Translations under genes and position numbers: made by a program
Part shown: positions 1 through 7,517 of the stretch, piece after piece
Position numbering within the stretch: the stretch's first letter is position 1
Layout of the letters: every line of letters starts with the position of its first letter
The notes under the pieces: model-generated
Told to the model about the DNA's origin: nothing
The model's input: only the letters and a program-made list of their open reading frames with translations
The model's database searches: none
Assembly: GCF_001661915.1 (NCBI RefSeq)
Contig: NZ_LYWY01000039.1
Span: forward strand, 1-64,000
Reading direction: 5' to 3'
DNA: 64,000 bases
Source: Croceicoccus pelagius
Lineage (GTDB): Bacteria; Pseudomonadota; Alphaproteobacteria; Sphingomonadales; Sphingomonadaceae

Positions 1-573
1 ATTTGCCATGAGACGGTTCGGATGTGGTGGAACCGGTTCGGTCCGATGTTCGCCGCGGATATTCCTATGCAACGTGTCAGCCGAATGAAGGGCTCAAGGC
101 ATTGGCGCTGGCACCTCGACGAGGTCTTCGTGAAGATCAACGGTGAGCGACATTACCTCTGGCGCGCCGTCGATCACGAAGGTGAAGTGCTGGAGAGCTT
201 CGTCACGAAGAGACGGGACAAGGCTGCGGCTCTGGAGTTCATGAAGAAGGCGCTGAAGCGGCACGGAAGAGCTGAGACAATCGTCACGGATGGGATGCGT
301 TCGTACCCTGCTGCTATGCGGGAACTTGGAAATCTTGAACGCCGCGAGATGGGAAGGTGGTTCAACAATCGCGCCGAGAATTCACACCTGCCATTCCGAC
401 GAAGAGAGCGAGCGATGCAGCGATTTCGGCGAATGAAGTCCCTCCAGAAATTCGCCTCGGTTCATGCCTCTTTTCACAACCACTTCAATTCCGAACGCCA
501 CCTCGTCGATCGACAGACCTATAAGACCCGCCGCTCGGCCGCTTTGGCCGAGTGGCAGAAGCTCGTGGGCTAA
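1..573 (+). mobile_element. IS6-family transposase, 5' end cut by window edge
   Basis: The reading frame is open from base 1 (ICHETVRMWW...), so the start lies outside the window. The 191 visible codons compare with about 235-240 for complete IS6 transposases, so roughly 45 residues are missing. The DDE catalytic core is visible: D in WHLDEVFVK, D in IVTDGMRSY, and E in NNRAENSHLPFRRRER, followed by the basic C-terminal segment typical of the family. The protein catalyses replicative, cointegrate-forming transposition. The right end of the element must lie just past the stop, inside the neighbouring SMP-30 gene. Family assignment is secure from the motifs; the exact IS name cannot be given. 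Confidence 0.93.
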
Positions 574-1516
574 GACCTGCTGCTTCCAGGGATCGCCGCG
601 TCATTCTGAGACGAGTTGCGGTTAGACTGACACCACCCAGAAAGTCGAGCGACGTCGGCGCGCCGCACAGGCCTTCGACGTCCAGGTTTATCGCAATGAC
701 CCCGCCCTTGGCGGGCGCGTCGGCGTTGCCTCCGGTCGAGACATAGAGGCGGCGCGGGTCGACGCAGTCGAACGCAAGGCTGACGAGGTGGGGAAAGCCG
801 TAGCTCTGCTCGCTCAGCTGCTCGCCATCGGGGGACAGTCGCACGAGAGTGCCGCTGGCCCAGCAGGCGACCCAAAGGCATCCATCTGCGTCAAGGGCAA
901 GTCCGTCGCTATCTTCCAGCGGAGCGAGGAGCGTGCCGTCACCGGGCAATCCGTCGCTTCCGACGGGATAGCGCCAGATGCCCTTGCTGGTTTCCGAATG
1001 ATAGAGCCAGCGCCCGCACGGGCTGAGCGCGATGCCGTTGGTGGCAAAGACGTCACGCCGCAGGATCGTTATCTTGCCCTCTGCGCTCATGTGAAAGAAT
1101 TGCCCGGGTTGGGGCGTTTCGCCGCGTGCCAGGATGGCGTCGAAGTCGATCGTTCCGGCAAAGAAACCGCCCCTGCCGTCGCCTTCCATGTCGTTCACGG
1201 CGACGATGGGCTTGTCCTCCAACGTGTCGAGCACCGTCTTCACCGCACCCGTTCCGGGGTCCAGCGCGACGATGCCGCCTTTACCGCTGCACAGCACTTT
1301 TCCCGATCGATCGAACACAATGCCGCCGACCCACAGGCGACCGGGCAACATCGTCTCGACCGCTTCGCCTATCCGCTTGCGATACACGCCGCCGCCGGTG
1401 AGGTCGCTGAACCAGACATCGCCTTCGGGGGAGACGCGCGGCGCCTCGACGAATTCGAACCCTTCTACCACAGCTTCGTGCACATCCTTCTCCATCATCT
1501 TCTTGTCGCTCTTCAT
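485..1516 (-). CDS. SMP-30/gluconolactonase family protein, C-terminus replaced by IS sequence
   Basis: This is a six-bladed beta-propeller hydrolase of the SMP-30/gluconolactonase/LRE family, which usually opens sugar-type or aromatic lactones using a bound divalent metal. Family hallmarks are EAPRVSPEGDVWFSDL near the N-terminus, AVNDMEGDGRGGFFAGT, FATNGIALSPCGRWLYHSET and DSDGLALDADGCLWVA. About 290 residues, the usual family length, are normal. After LDFLGG the frame runs into the IS6 end and picks up about 50 unrelated residues before stopping inside the transposase gene. The propeller may therefore still fold. The start is uncertain: ATG at 1516 is used here, with 1552 and 1495 as alternatives. 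It is divergent from the TetR gene. Confidence 0.8.
   Translation of the reverse strand: MKSDKKMMEKDVHEAVVEGFEFVEAPRVSPEGDVWFSDLTGGGVYRKRIGEAVETMLPGRLWVGGIVFDRSGKVLCSGKGGIVALDPGTGAVKTVLDTLEDKPIVAVNDMEGDGRGGFFAGTIDFDAILARGETPQPGQFFHMSAEGKITILRRDVFATNGIALSPCGRWLYHSETSKGIWRYPVGSDGLPGDGTLLAPLEDSDGLALDADGCLWVACWASGTLVRLSPDGEQLSEQSYGFPHLVSLAFDCVDPRRLYVSTGGNADAPAKGGVIAINLDVEGLCGAPTSLDFLGGVSLTATRLRMTRRSLEAAGLSPRASATRPKRPSGGSYRSVDRRGGVRN
574..637 (+). repeat. right end of the IS6-family element (approximate)
   Basis: About 60 bases separate the transposase stop from sequence that again codes for the SMP-30 protein on the minus strand. IS6 elements have short terminal repeats starting with GG on the outer side. 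The minus-strand sequence GGTGTCAGTCTAACCGCAAC, beginning at about 634, fits such an end. Without the left end in view, neither the boundary nor an 8-bp target duplication can be confirmed. Confidence 0.45.
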
Positions 1517-1650
1517 GTCCGCACGGATCGTTTCTCGCCACCATGCTGGCAAATTGCGGGCAGCGCAGCTAACGCCATGATGTGACCATCCACCGCGACC
1601 CGAGCGCCGCTTTCGGCACCATTCCGTTCGAAGCCGACCCCATCCGCTGG

Positions 1651-2292
1651 ATGGAGAACAGCGATGTGTTCGAAAAACCGCGTCAGCAGCGCAGTCGCGA
1701 CGCGCTTGGCCGGATCATCGTCGCCGCGCTCAGGCTGTTTTCCGAAAGCGGTTTCGACGCGACCCGCGTGGCAGACGTCGCGGCAGAGGCCGAAGTGCCC
1801 GTGGGTACCGTCTACAAGCACTTTGCCGACAAGGACGCGCTGCTCGCCGCCATTGTCGAAGGATACCGCAGTTGCCGGATGCGCGAGATTGGGGAGCTTT
1901 GCACCTCGGAAGCGGCGCTGGCAGCCACGCCGCGCGAACTTGTGGAGTTGCACCTCGATATCGTGTTCAGCGCCTTTACGCTGGATTCGGGCCTGCTGCG
2001 CCTGATCGAGCGGCGCCGGCTGGAGGACCCCGGCACGCATCAAGACCAAAGTGCGGCGAACGAGATCGTGGCGGGGCTGATCGCCGACAGGCTGGTCGAA
2101 AAACTGCCGGACCGCGATCCTGATGAGCTTCGCCAGCAAGTCCATTATGCCCATTCGATCATTCGTGGCGCGGTCGTCTGGTCGGAACTGCCCGCTGGCG
2201 GTGAGATGGGGCAGGGGCTGAAAGTCACCGACATGGAATTCGCGCGCCAGGCGTTGCTGATGGCGCTGCGCTATCTGCGCATACCCGAATGA
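1651..2292 (+). CDS. TetR/AcrR family transcriptional regulator
   Basis: The N-terminal helix-turn-helix is clear: RDALGRIIVAALRLFSESGFDATRVADVAAEAEVPVGTVYKHFADKDALLAAIV, residues about 11-65. A variable ligand-binding C-terminal domain follows. The ATG at 1651 (MENSDVFEKP) fits the family N-terminus; an in-frame GTG at 1582 would add 23 residues. It lies divergent from the SMP-30 gene and immediately upstream of the Rieske operon that starts at 2469. A 20-bp dyad between the two is a likely operator, so it probably represses this cluster in the absence of an inducer. Ligand unknown. Confidence 0.88.
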   Translation: MENSDVFEKPRQQRSRDALGRIIVAALRLFSESGFDATRVADVAAEAEVPVGTVYKHFADKDALLAAIVEGYRSCRMREIGELCTSEAALAATPRELVELHLDIVFSAFTLDSGLLRLIERRRLEDPGTHQDQSAANEIVAGLIADRLVEKLPDRDPDELRQQVHYAHSIIRGAVVWSELPAGGEMGQGLKVTDMEFARQALLMALRYLRIPE

Positions 2293-2414
2293 CCGGCGGC
2301 ACCTGATCGGGCAGCGCCACGCGGCGCGCACACCCACCCGCGCCGGGGCAGCACATGCCCGGGGCAATTTACGGTCTTGACCCATGATGGTCGTTGGATC
2401 ATCCTTTCAAAAAA

Positions 2415-2434
2415 TGAACATGACGTCATATTCA
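2415..2434. promoter_or_regulatory. 20-bp palindrome, likely TetR operator of the Rieske operon
   Basis: The half-sites TGAACATGAC and TGAATATGAC (read from the other strand) match at 9 of 10 positions, around a perfect ATGACGTCAT core. The dyad sits 35 bp upstream of the first oxygenase start and just after the TetR gene, the usual place for a TetR-family operator. Binding itself is inferred. Confidence 0.6.
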
Positions 2435-2468
2435 CATTTAGTATGGCTTAGGCGAGAGGATCTGGTCA

Positions 2469-3845
2469 ATGATCGATGTGCAGCAGCTGATGCGAGAACG
2501 CTATCCCGGTAACACGTGGGCCGATGTCGCCACGCGCGACGGAAATCTGCCGCCAGTTCTGGCTGAACAAAGCAATCCTGCGCAGGATCTTGGCGACATT
2601 CCGTTCGCGCGATACATCGACCAGTCCTTTTTCGAGCGCGAGTTCGAGCAGGTATGGAAGCGCGTATGGCAATTTGCCTGCCGCGACGAACATCTGGCCG
2701 AGCCGGGCGACTTCTTCGTCTACGACATAGGCCGCCTGTCGGCCGTGATCGTGCGGACCGAGGCCGGACTGAAGGCTTTCTACAATTCATGCCTTCACCG
2801 GGGCACGAAGCTGAAGCCGTCCGGGTCGTGCGGATGGTCGTCGGACATCACCTGTCCGTTCCATAACTGGCAGTGGAACCTTGATGGATCACTGAAATCC
2901 ATCCCATGTGACTTCGAATTTCCCCAACTTGACCGGACCAAAGCCGGGCTTGCCGAACTGCGCGTCGAAAGCTGGAACGGCATGGTCTTCGTGAACTTCG
3001 ATGCCGACGCTGCCCCGCTTGAGGACTATCTGGAAGTCCTGCCAGAGCATTTCCGCAACTGGGACCTTCGCGGATGGTACGTGGCGACCCACGTGCGCAA
3101 GCATCTGCCCGGCAACTGGAAAGTGGCGATGGAGGCTTTCATGGAAGCCTATCACACGCCTTACGTGCATCCTGAAATGACCAACGTCGTCGGCGATCAC
3201 AACATGCAGCACGACATCTTCTCACGCCACGTCAGCCGCGATCTGTGCGCGATGGGGACGGCCAGTCCCACCGCGCGGGTAAGCATGAGCGAGCAGGAAC
3301 TGCTCGACATGATGCTGGTTGGCGACGGCAAGGTGGTTGGCGATCGCGCGACCGTGCCCGAAGGCAAGACGGCCCGCTGGGTCATGGCGGAGCAACTGCG
3401 CGAGCGGATGAAGGCCGAGTTCGATCTCGACTATTCGGGCCATTCGGTTCCGGAAATGATAGATTCCATCAAGTATCACGTCTTTCCGAACGTCATGATC
3501 TACCCCGCGCCGGGCCTGTGCCTTGTCCAGCAGTTCCGTCCCGACGGGCATGACCGCGACCGCGCGATATTCGATCAGTACGTGCTTCATCCAAGGCCGC
3601 GCGACGGCAATTTCGAAGTCGCCGACGTAGAGGTTATCGGCGAGGACGAGGAATTCGCCAGCCTTGAAAGCATGGACCCGTTCCTGGCCAGCGTGCTGGA
3701 CCAGGACACCGATATCATGCGCGCCCAGCGCGAGGGGATGTACGCCAGCGGCAAGGGTGCCGAGACTCTGTCGATCTACCAGGAATCGCGCATCCGGCAT
3801 TTCCACCGGACGCTTGGCGAATACATGGAAGGAACATCGGCATGA
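2469..3845 (+). CDS. Rieske non-heme iron oxygenase, alpha subunit (RHO 1)
   Basis: This is the catalytic subunit of an aromatic-ring-hydroxylating-type oxygenase, 458 aa. The Rieske [2Fe-2S] ligands are C108, H110, C129 and H132 (CLHRG and CPFHNW). The mononuclear iron site is in the segment NWKVAMEAFMEAYHTPYVHPE, with H229 and H234. It uses electrons from a ferredoxin/reductase to activate O2 for hydroxylation, dihydroxylation or demethylation; no such partners and no beta subunit are nearby, so it is probably an alpha-only oligomer. The start has a purine-rich GCGAGAGG upstream. Its stop overlaps the next start (ATGA). It heads the RHO-VOC-SDR-RHO operon. Substrate cannot be deduced. Confidence 0.93.
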   Translation: MIDVQQLMRERYPGNTWADVATRDGNLPPVLAEQSNPAQDLGDIPFARYIDQSFFEREFEQVWKRVWQFACRDEHLAEPGDFFVYDIGRLSAVIVRTEAGLKAFYNSCLHRGTKLKPSGSCGWSSDITCPFHNWQWNLDGSLKSIPCDFEFPQLDRTKAGLAELRVESWNGMVFVNFDADAAPLEDYLEVLPEHFRNWDLRGWYVATHVRKHLPGNWKVAMEAFMEAYHTPYVHPEMTNVVGDHNMQHDIFSRHVSRDLCAMGTASPTARVSMSEQELLDMMLVGDGKVVGDRATVPEGKTARWVMAEQLRERMKAEFDLDYSGHSVPEMIDSIKYHVFPNVMIYPAPGLCLVQQFRPDGHDRDRAIFDQYVLHPRPRDGNFEVADVEVIGEDEEFASLESMDPFLASVLDQDTDIMRAQREGMYASGKGAETLSIYQESRIRHFHRTLGEYMEGTSA

Positions 3846-4336
3846 GCATACCGATCAGGGGGGTGCACCATGTCGGCATGAGCGTGCCTGACATTGCGAT
3901 CGCACGGCGTTTCTACATCGACCTGCTGGGTGCGGAGGAGATCAGCGCTGCCGACTGGGAAGCGGGCAATCCGTGGATCGATGCCATCGTCGGCCTAAAG
4001 GATTCAGCGGCAAAGACCTTCATCGCGCGGCTGAAAAACGTGCAGATCGAATGCTTCGAATATACCAGCCCGCGATCGCCCGACATGGATCCGGCCCGTC
4101 CGGTAAACCGGTTCGGATATACCCACGTCGGGTTCGAGGTGGACGATATCCAGGCGACATACGACCGGATGATCGAGGCGGGCCTGACGTTTCACACGCC
4201 GCCTGATCTGAGCACCATCGTCACTGATGGCGATGGCCGGAAATCGGGGTTTGCCGCCACGTATGGCCGCGACTTCTTTGGCAACGTGTTCGAAATCCTG
4301 GAAATCCACGACAACGACATGATCAAGCCCAACTGA
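3842..4336 (+). CDS. VOC (glyoxalase/bleomycin-resistance/dioxygenase) superfamily protein
   Basis: A 164-aa vicinal-oxygen-chelate protein. It has two beta-alpha-beta-beta-beta modules with likely metal ligands H10 (GVHHVGMSV), H95 (YTHVGFEV) and E151 (NVFEILE). VOC proteins include lyases, epimerases and extradiol dioxygenases; in oxygenase operons they often act on the hydroxylated product. The start overlaps the stop of the upstream oxygenase by 4 bp, implying translational coupling and a role in the same pathway. Single-domain size is closer to glyoxalase or methylmalonyl-CoA epimerase types than to two-domain extradiol dioxygenases. Exact reaction unknown. Confidence 0.85.
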   Translation: MSIPIRGVHHVGMSVPDIAIARRFYIDLLGAEEISAADWEAGNPWIDAIVGLKDSAAKTFIARLKNVQIECFEYTSPRSPDMDPARPVNRFGYTHVGFEVDDIQATYDRMIEAGLTFHTPPDLSTIVTDGDGRKSGFAATYGRDFFGNVFEILEIHDNDMIKPN

Positions 4337-4385
4337 ACAAGGGGGCGGGCGTCGCGCGTACAAGAAAAGACAAGGAGAGGCCCCT

Positions 4386-5213
4386 GTGGATCTGGAGCTT
4401 AAAGGCAAGAAAGTAATCGTAAGCGCTGCGACCCGCGGCATCGGTCGCAAAATCGTCGAGGCGTTTCTTGATGAAGGGGCGATCGTATCGTTCTGCGGAC
4501 GGCGGGCGAGAGGCGAACAAGGCAACCCCAGCGACAAGAGCGTCTTTGCCAATCCCCTCAGCGGTGACGGGGTCGAAGACGCGCTGGAGGCTCTGTCCGA
4601 CCGGGGCGAAGTCTACGGTTCGGTCGTCGACTGCGGCTATTTCGAACAGGTGACCGACTGGGTCGAGAAAGCCGCCGCCCAGATGGGCGGAATCGACATC
4701 GTCGTATCCAACGCCAGCGCGCTGGGCGGCACACCGCGCAGCCGCAAGGGGTGGGACATCAATTACAACGTCGACCTGATGTCGGCGGTCGCCATGTTCG
4801 ACACCGCGCTCCCGCATCTCAGGAAATCGGGACAGGGCGCGTTCGTTCAGATGTCGACAATCACCGCGATCGAGAACCATGCGTTCGGCGAAGCCGGTCT
4901 CAGTTACGGGGCGATGAAGGCCGCGCTCATCAACTATACGCACCAGCTTGCCATCGATTACATGAAGGACGGAATCCGCTGTAACTGCGTCGGTCCGGGG
5001 CCGGTCTATATCGAGGACGGAAGCTGGGGCTTCCTTGAAAAGGAAATGCCCGAATATTTCGCCGCCAATCGCGACAAGCATCCCGCAGGAAGGTTCGGCA
5101 GGCCGGAGGAGATCGCCGATGCGGTCCTGTTCCTGTCCTCTGCGCGGGCATCATGGATCACGGGCGTGAACCTGACCGTCGACGGCGGCTTCACGCGCAA
5201 CGTCAAGTATTGA
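4386..5213 (+). CDS. SDR family oxidoreductase
   Basis: A short-chain dehydrogenase/reductase of 275 aa. The nucleotide-binding glycine motif appears as VSAATRGIGRKIVEAF near the N-terminus, with Ala-Thr-Arg where TG is more usual. NAS replaces NNAG in VSNASALGG. The catalytic YxxxK is in SYGAMKAAL, and VGPGPV and the C-terminal WITGVNLTVDGG are typical of classical SDRs. It starts with GTG, preceded by AAGGAGAGG at a good distance. Lying between two Rieske oxygenase genes in one operon, it probably oxidises an alcohol or dihydrodiol formed by them. The NAD(P) preference is not obvious. Confidence 0.9.
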   Translation: MDLELKGKKVIVSAATRGIGRKIVEAFLDEGAIVSFCGRRARGEQGNPSDKSVFANPLSGDGVEDALEALSDRGEVYGSVVDCGYFEQVTDWVEKAAAQMGGIDIVVSNASALGGTPRSRKGWDINYNVDLMSAVAMFDTALPHLRKSGQGAFVQMSTITAIENHAFGEAGLSYGAMKAALINYTHQLAIDYMKDGIRCNCVGPGPVYIEDGSWGFLEKEMPEYFAANRDKHPAGRFGRPEEIADAVLFLSSARASWITGVNLTVDGGFTRNVKY

Positions 5214-5235
5214 GAGCGGGGCAAAGAGCATCGTC

Positions 5236-6633
5236 ATGGACCTGAAATCGCAGGACGCCGATTGGGGCGAGGATCGCAGCGAGGGCATCAGCTGGGCCGA
5301 GCTGATGAAGACTGATTCCCGCACGCCACCAGCCGCGCTGACCGAGGAAAGCTACGCCTATCGCGGGTCGGATCCGATCCCGGCAAGCCGCTATACCAGC
5401 GAGGAATTCGCGCGGCTTGAGCGCGAGAAGATGTGGCCCCATGTCTGGCAATTCGCCGCGCGCGAGGAAGACCTGCCCGAACCGGGCGACTTCGTCGTCT
5501 ATGAAAACGTCGGCCGATCTTTCATCGTTTCGCGGCAGGACGACGGATCGGTCCGGGCCATGCACAACGTTTGCCTGCATCGAGGCCGCAAGCTGCGGAC
5601 CGAGGACGGCCATGCCGAGCGTTTCACGTGCCCCTTCCACGCCTTCACATGGGAAAAGGACGGTTCCTTCGATCACGCGCCGTGCCAGTGGGATTTCCCG
5701 CATCTTGCCGACAGGAACATGGACCTGCCCGAAGCCGAAGTGGGCCGGTGGGGCGGATATATCTTCCTGCGTGAGGAGAAGGGCGGGCCCAGCCTCGAGG
5801 AATACCTTGCCCCGCTGCCAGAACATTTCAAGCGATGGCGGCACGAGGAATGCGTGACCGTGATGCGTGTCGCCAAGGAAGTCGCCGCCAACTGGAAAGT
5901 GACGATGGAGGCTTTCATGGAAGCCTGGCACACCGTCGTTACCCATCCCCAGTTGTTGCCGTTCACCGGCGATTGCAATGCGGCCTACTGGACCTGGGGC
6001 GACAACGTGAATGCCAACTTCACGCCCTTCGGCGTGACCAGCCCCCACATTACCGAGGGCAAGGGCGAGCAGTGGATCGTCGACGAGTTCGTGAAATTCA
6101 ATGGCCGCAGCGCCGACAACTACGAACAGAACGCCGACCCGATGGCGATCACCGTGCCCGAAGGGATGACCGCGCGGCAGGCATTGGGCGCGCAGATGCG
6201 CAAGCTTTATACCGAGCAGACAGGATACGATCACGAAGACGCGACGGACGCGGAACTGCTCGACGGGCTGGTCTACAACGTCTTTCCCAACTTCGCGCCC
6301 TGGGCCGGCTTCATGCCGAACATCGTCTATCGCTGGTTCCCCGGAAAAACGCCCGATACCTGCGTCATGGAAGTGCGTATCCTCGCCCGCGTGAAAAAGG
6401 GTGAGCCCATGCCGCACGGCGCGCCGCTGAAATTCCTGACGATCGACCAGAAGTGGACCGAGGCACCAGAACTTGGCGTGCTGGCCGACGTGTTCGAACA
6501 GGACATGGACAACCTGCCTTATGTGCAGGAAGGCCTGCATTGTTCGAAGAACGGTGAAGTGCAATTGGGCAACTACCAAGAAATCCGCATCCGCCATTTC
6601 CACGATACCATGATGGGTTATCTGGACCGCTGA
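5236..6633 (+). CDS. Rieske non-heme iron oxygenase, alpha subunit (RHO 2)
   Basis: A 465-aa oxygenase alpha subunit, last gene of the operon. Rieske ligands are C113, H115, C132 and H135 (CLHRG, CPFHAF). The mononuclear iron ligands are H232 and H237 within NWKVTMEAFMEAWHTVVTHPQ. It resembles RHO 1 throughout (DNLPYVQEGLHCSKNGE and NYQEIRIRHFHDTM near the C-terminus), so the two probably arose by duplication and may form separate enzymes or one mixed oligomer. The remnant at 16258-16458 is closer to this protein than to RHO 1 or RHO 3. No electron-transfer partner is encoded nearby. Substrate unknown. Confidence 0.93.
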   Translation: MDLKSQDADWGEDRSEGISWAELMKTDSRTPPAALTEESYAYRGSDPIPASRYTSEEFARLEREKMWPHVWQFAAREEDLPEPGDFVVYENVGRSFIVSRQDDGSVRAMHNVCLHRGRKLRTEDGHAERFTCPFHAFTWEKDGSFDHAPCQWDFPHLADRNMDLPEAEVGRWGGYIFLREEKGGPSLEEYLAPLPEHFKRWRHEECVTVMRVAKEVAANWKVTMEAFMEAWHTVVTHPQLLPFTGDCNAAYWTWGDNVNANFTPFGVTSPHITEGKGEQWIVDEFVKFNGRSADNYEQNADPMAITVPEGMTARQALGAQMRKLYTEQTGYDHEDATDAELLDGLVYNVFPNFAPWAGFMPNIVYRWFPGKTPDTCVMEVRILARVKKGEPMPHGAPLKFLTIDQKWTEAPELGVLADVFEQDMDNLPYVQEGLHCSKNGEVQLGNYQEIRIRHFHDTMMGYLDR

Positions 6634-6640
6634 CCGGGCA

Positions 6641-6670
6641 GCCGAACAGCAGCTTTTCCGAAAGTTCGGC
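6641..6670 (+). terminator. possible hairpin at the end of the Rieske operon
   Basis: GCCGAAC and GTTCGGC can form a 7-bp stem 7 bases after the RHO 2 stop. The loop is 16 nt and there is no T-tract, so this is only a weak terminator candidate. The remaining bases to 6883 show nothing else recognisable and probably contain the trmL promoter. Confidence 0.3.
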
Positions 6671-6883
6671 GGCAGGCGGAGCGTCCACTACAGGCCCAGT
6701 CGGCCGGTTTTGGCATAACACGCCGCGTTGGGACGGCGGGGGCTGTTCGTCCCTCGCAGGTAGCCGCGATAGAAAATCATCCGCCTGCAAATACCGGGAT
6801 GTGCGGGAGTGACTACCCATCGACCTACGGGCTAGCGATGCTCTGATCTTGCATCGCTCTTCTTCCAGCGCCAATCAGTCTGA

Positions 6884-7336
6884 ATGCGGATAGCTTTGTT
6901 CGAACCCGAAATCGCCGGCAACGTCGGAGCCGTTCTGCGGCTCGGCGCTTGTATGGGGGCGTCTGTCGACCTGATCGAGCCGATGGGCTTTGCGTGGGAT
7001 GATCGCCGGGTGCGCCGGGTCGCCATGGACTACATCGATCATGTCGCAATTGTGCGGCACGCTGGATTTGAAGCCTTCCGCGATACGGTCGCCACGCAAA
7101 GGCTGGTGCTTTTTACGACGAAGGCGACGCAATCGGCCTATGATTTCCAGTTCCAGGCGGATGATGTGCTGCTTTTTGGAAAGGAAAGTGGCGGCGTGCC
7201 ACAGACGGTCGCGCAAGCGTGTGATGCGCGCGTGCGTATCCCATCGAAGCCGGAGGTACGCTCGTTCAACCTTGCCATGTCTGCGGCACTCGCGCTTGGC
7301 GAAGCTCTGCGCCAGACCGCCACACTGCCCGGCTGA
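6884..7336 (+). CDS. trmL: tRNA (cytidine(34)-2'-O)-methyltransferase
   Basis: A SPOUT-class methyltransferase of 150 aa that 2'-O-methylates the wobble base of tRNA-Leu isoacceptors in the cytoplasm, using SAM. Diagnostic motifs are the N-terminal IALFEPEIAGNVGAVLRL, then LLFGKESGGVP and the trefoil-knot segment RIPSKPEVRSFNLAMSAAL. The length matches the family. It is a housekeeping gene set between two blocks of catabolic genes, with its own 250-bp upstream region. It converges with the GMC oxidoreductase gene across about 180 bp, in which only a short GGAAG/CTTCC dyad (7412-7423) is visible. Confidence 0.93.
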   Translation: MRIALFEPEIAGNVGAVLRLGACMGASVDLIEPMGFAWDDRRVRRVAMDYIDHVAIVRHAGFEAFRDTVATQRLVLFTTKATQSAYDFQFQADDVLLFGKESGGVPQTVAQACDARVRIPSKPEVRSFNLAMSAALALGEALRQTATLPG

Positions 7337-7517
7337 CAGGCCCCGTCAGGCGTTGCAGGGCAGCGCGCCCAAGTGTGCTCTTTCCAGAGGCCGCCATTAT
7401 CGTAGCGTTCGGGAAGAACTTCCAGCCTTCACTTTGGCGCGAGTCCCCCTTCATCAACTGCGCGACCATCCGGATCGATGGCGGCCTACAAGCCCTGATC
7501 GCCGCCAGCCTCTCGCC

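Noticed and set aside
5203-6603. A 466-codon open frame opposite RHO 2
   Set aside because: The Rieske and iron-site motifs are on the plus strand; the opposite frame has no recognisable feature.
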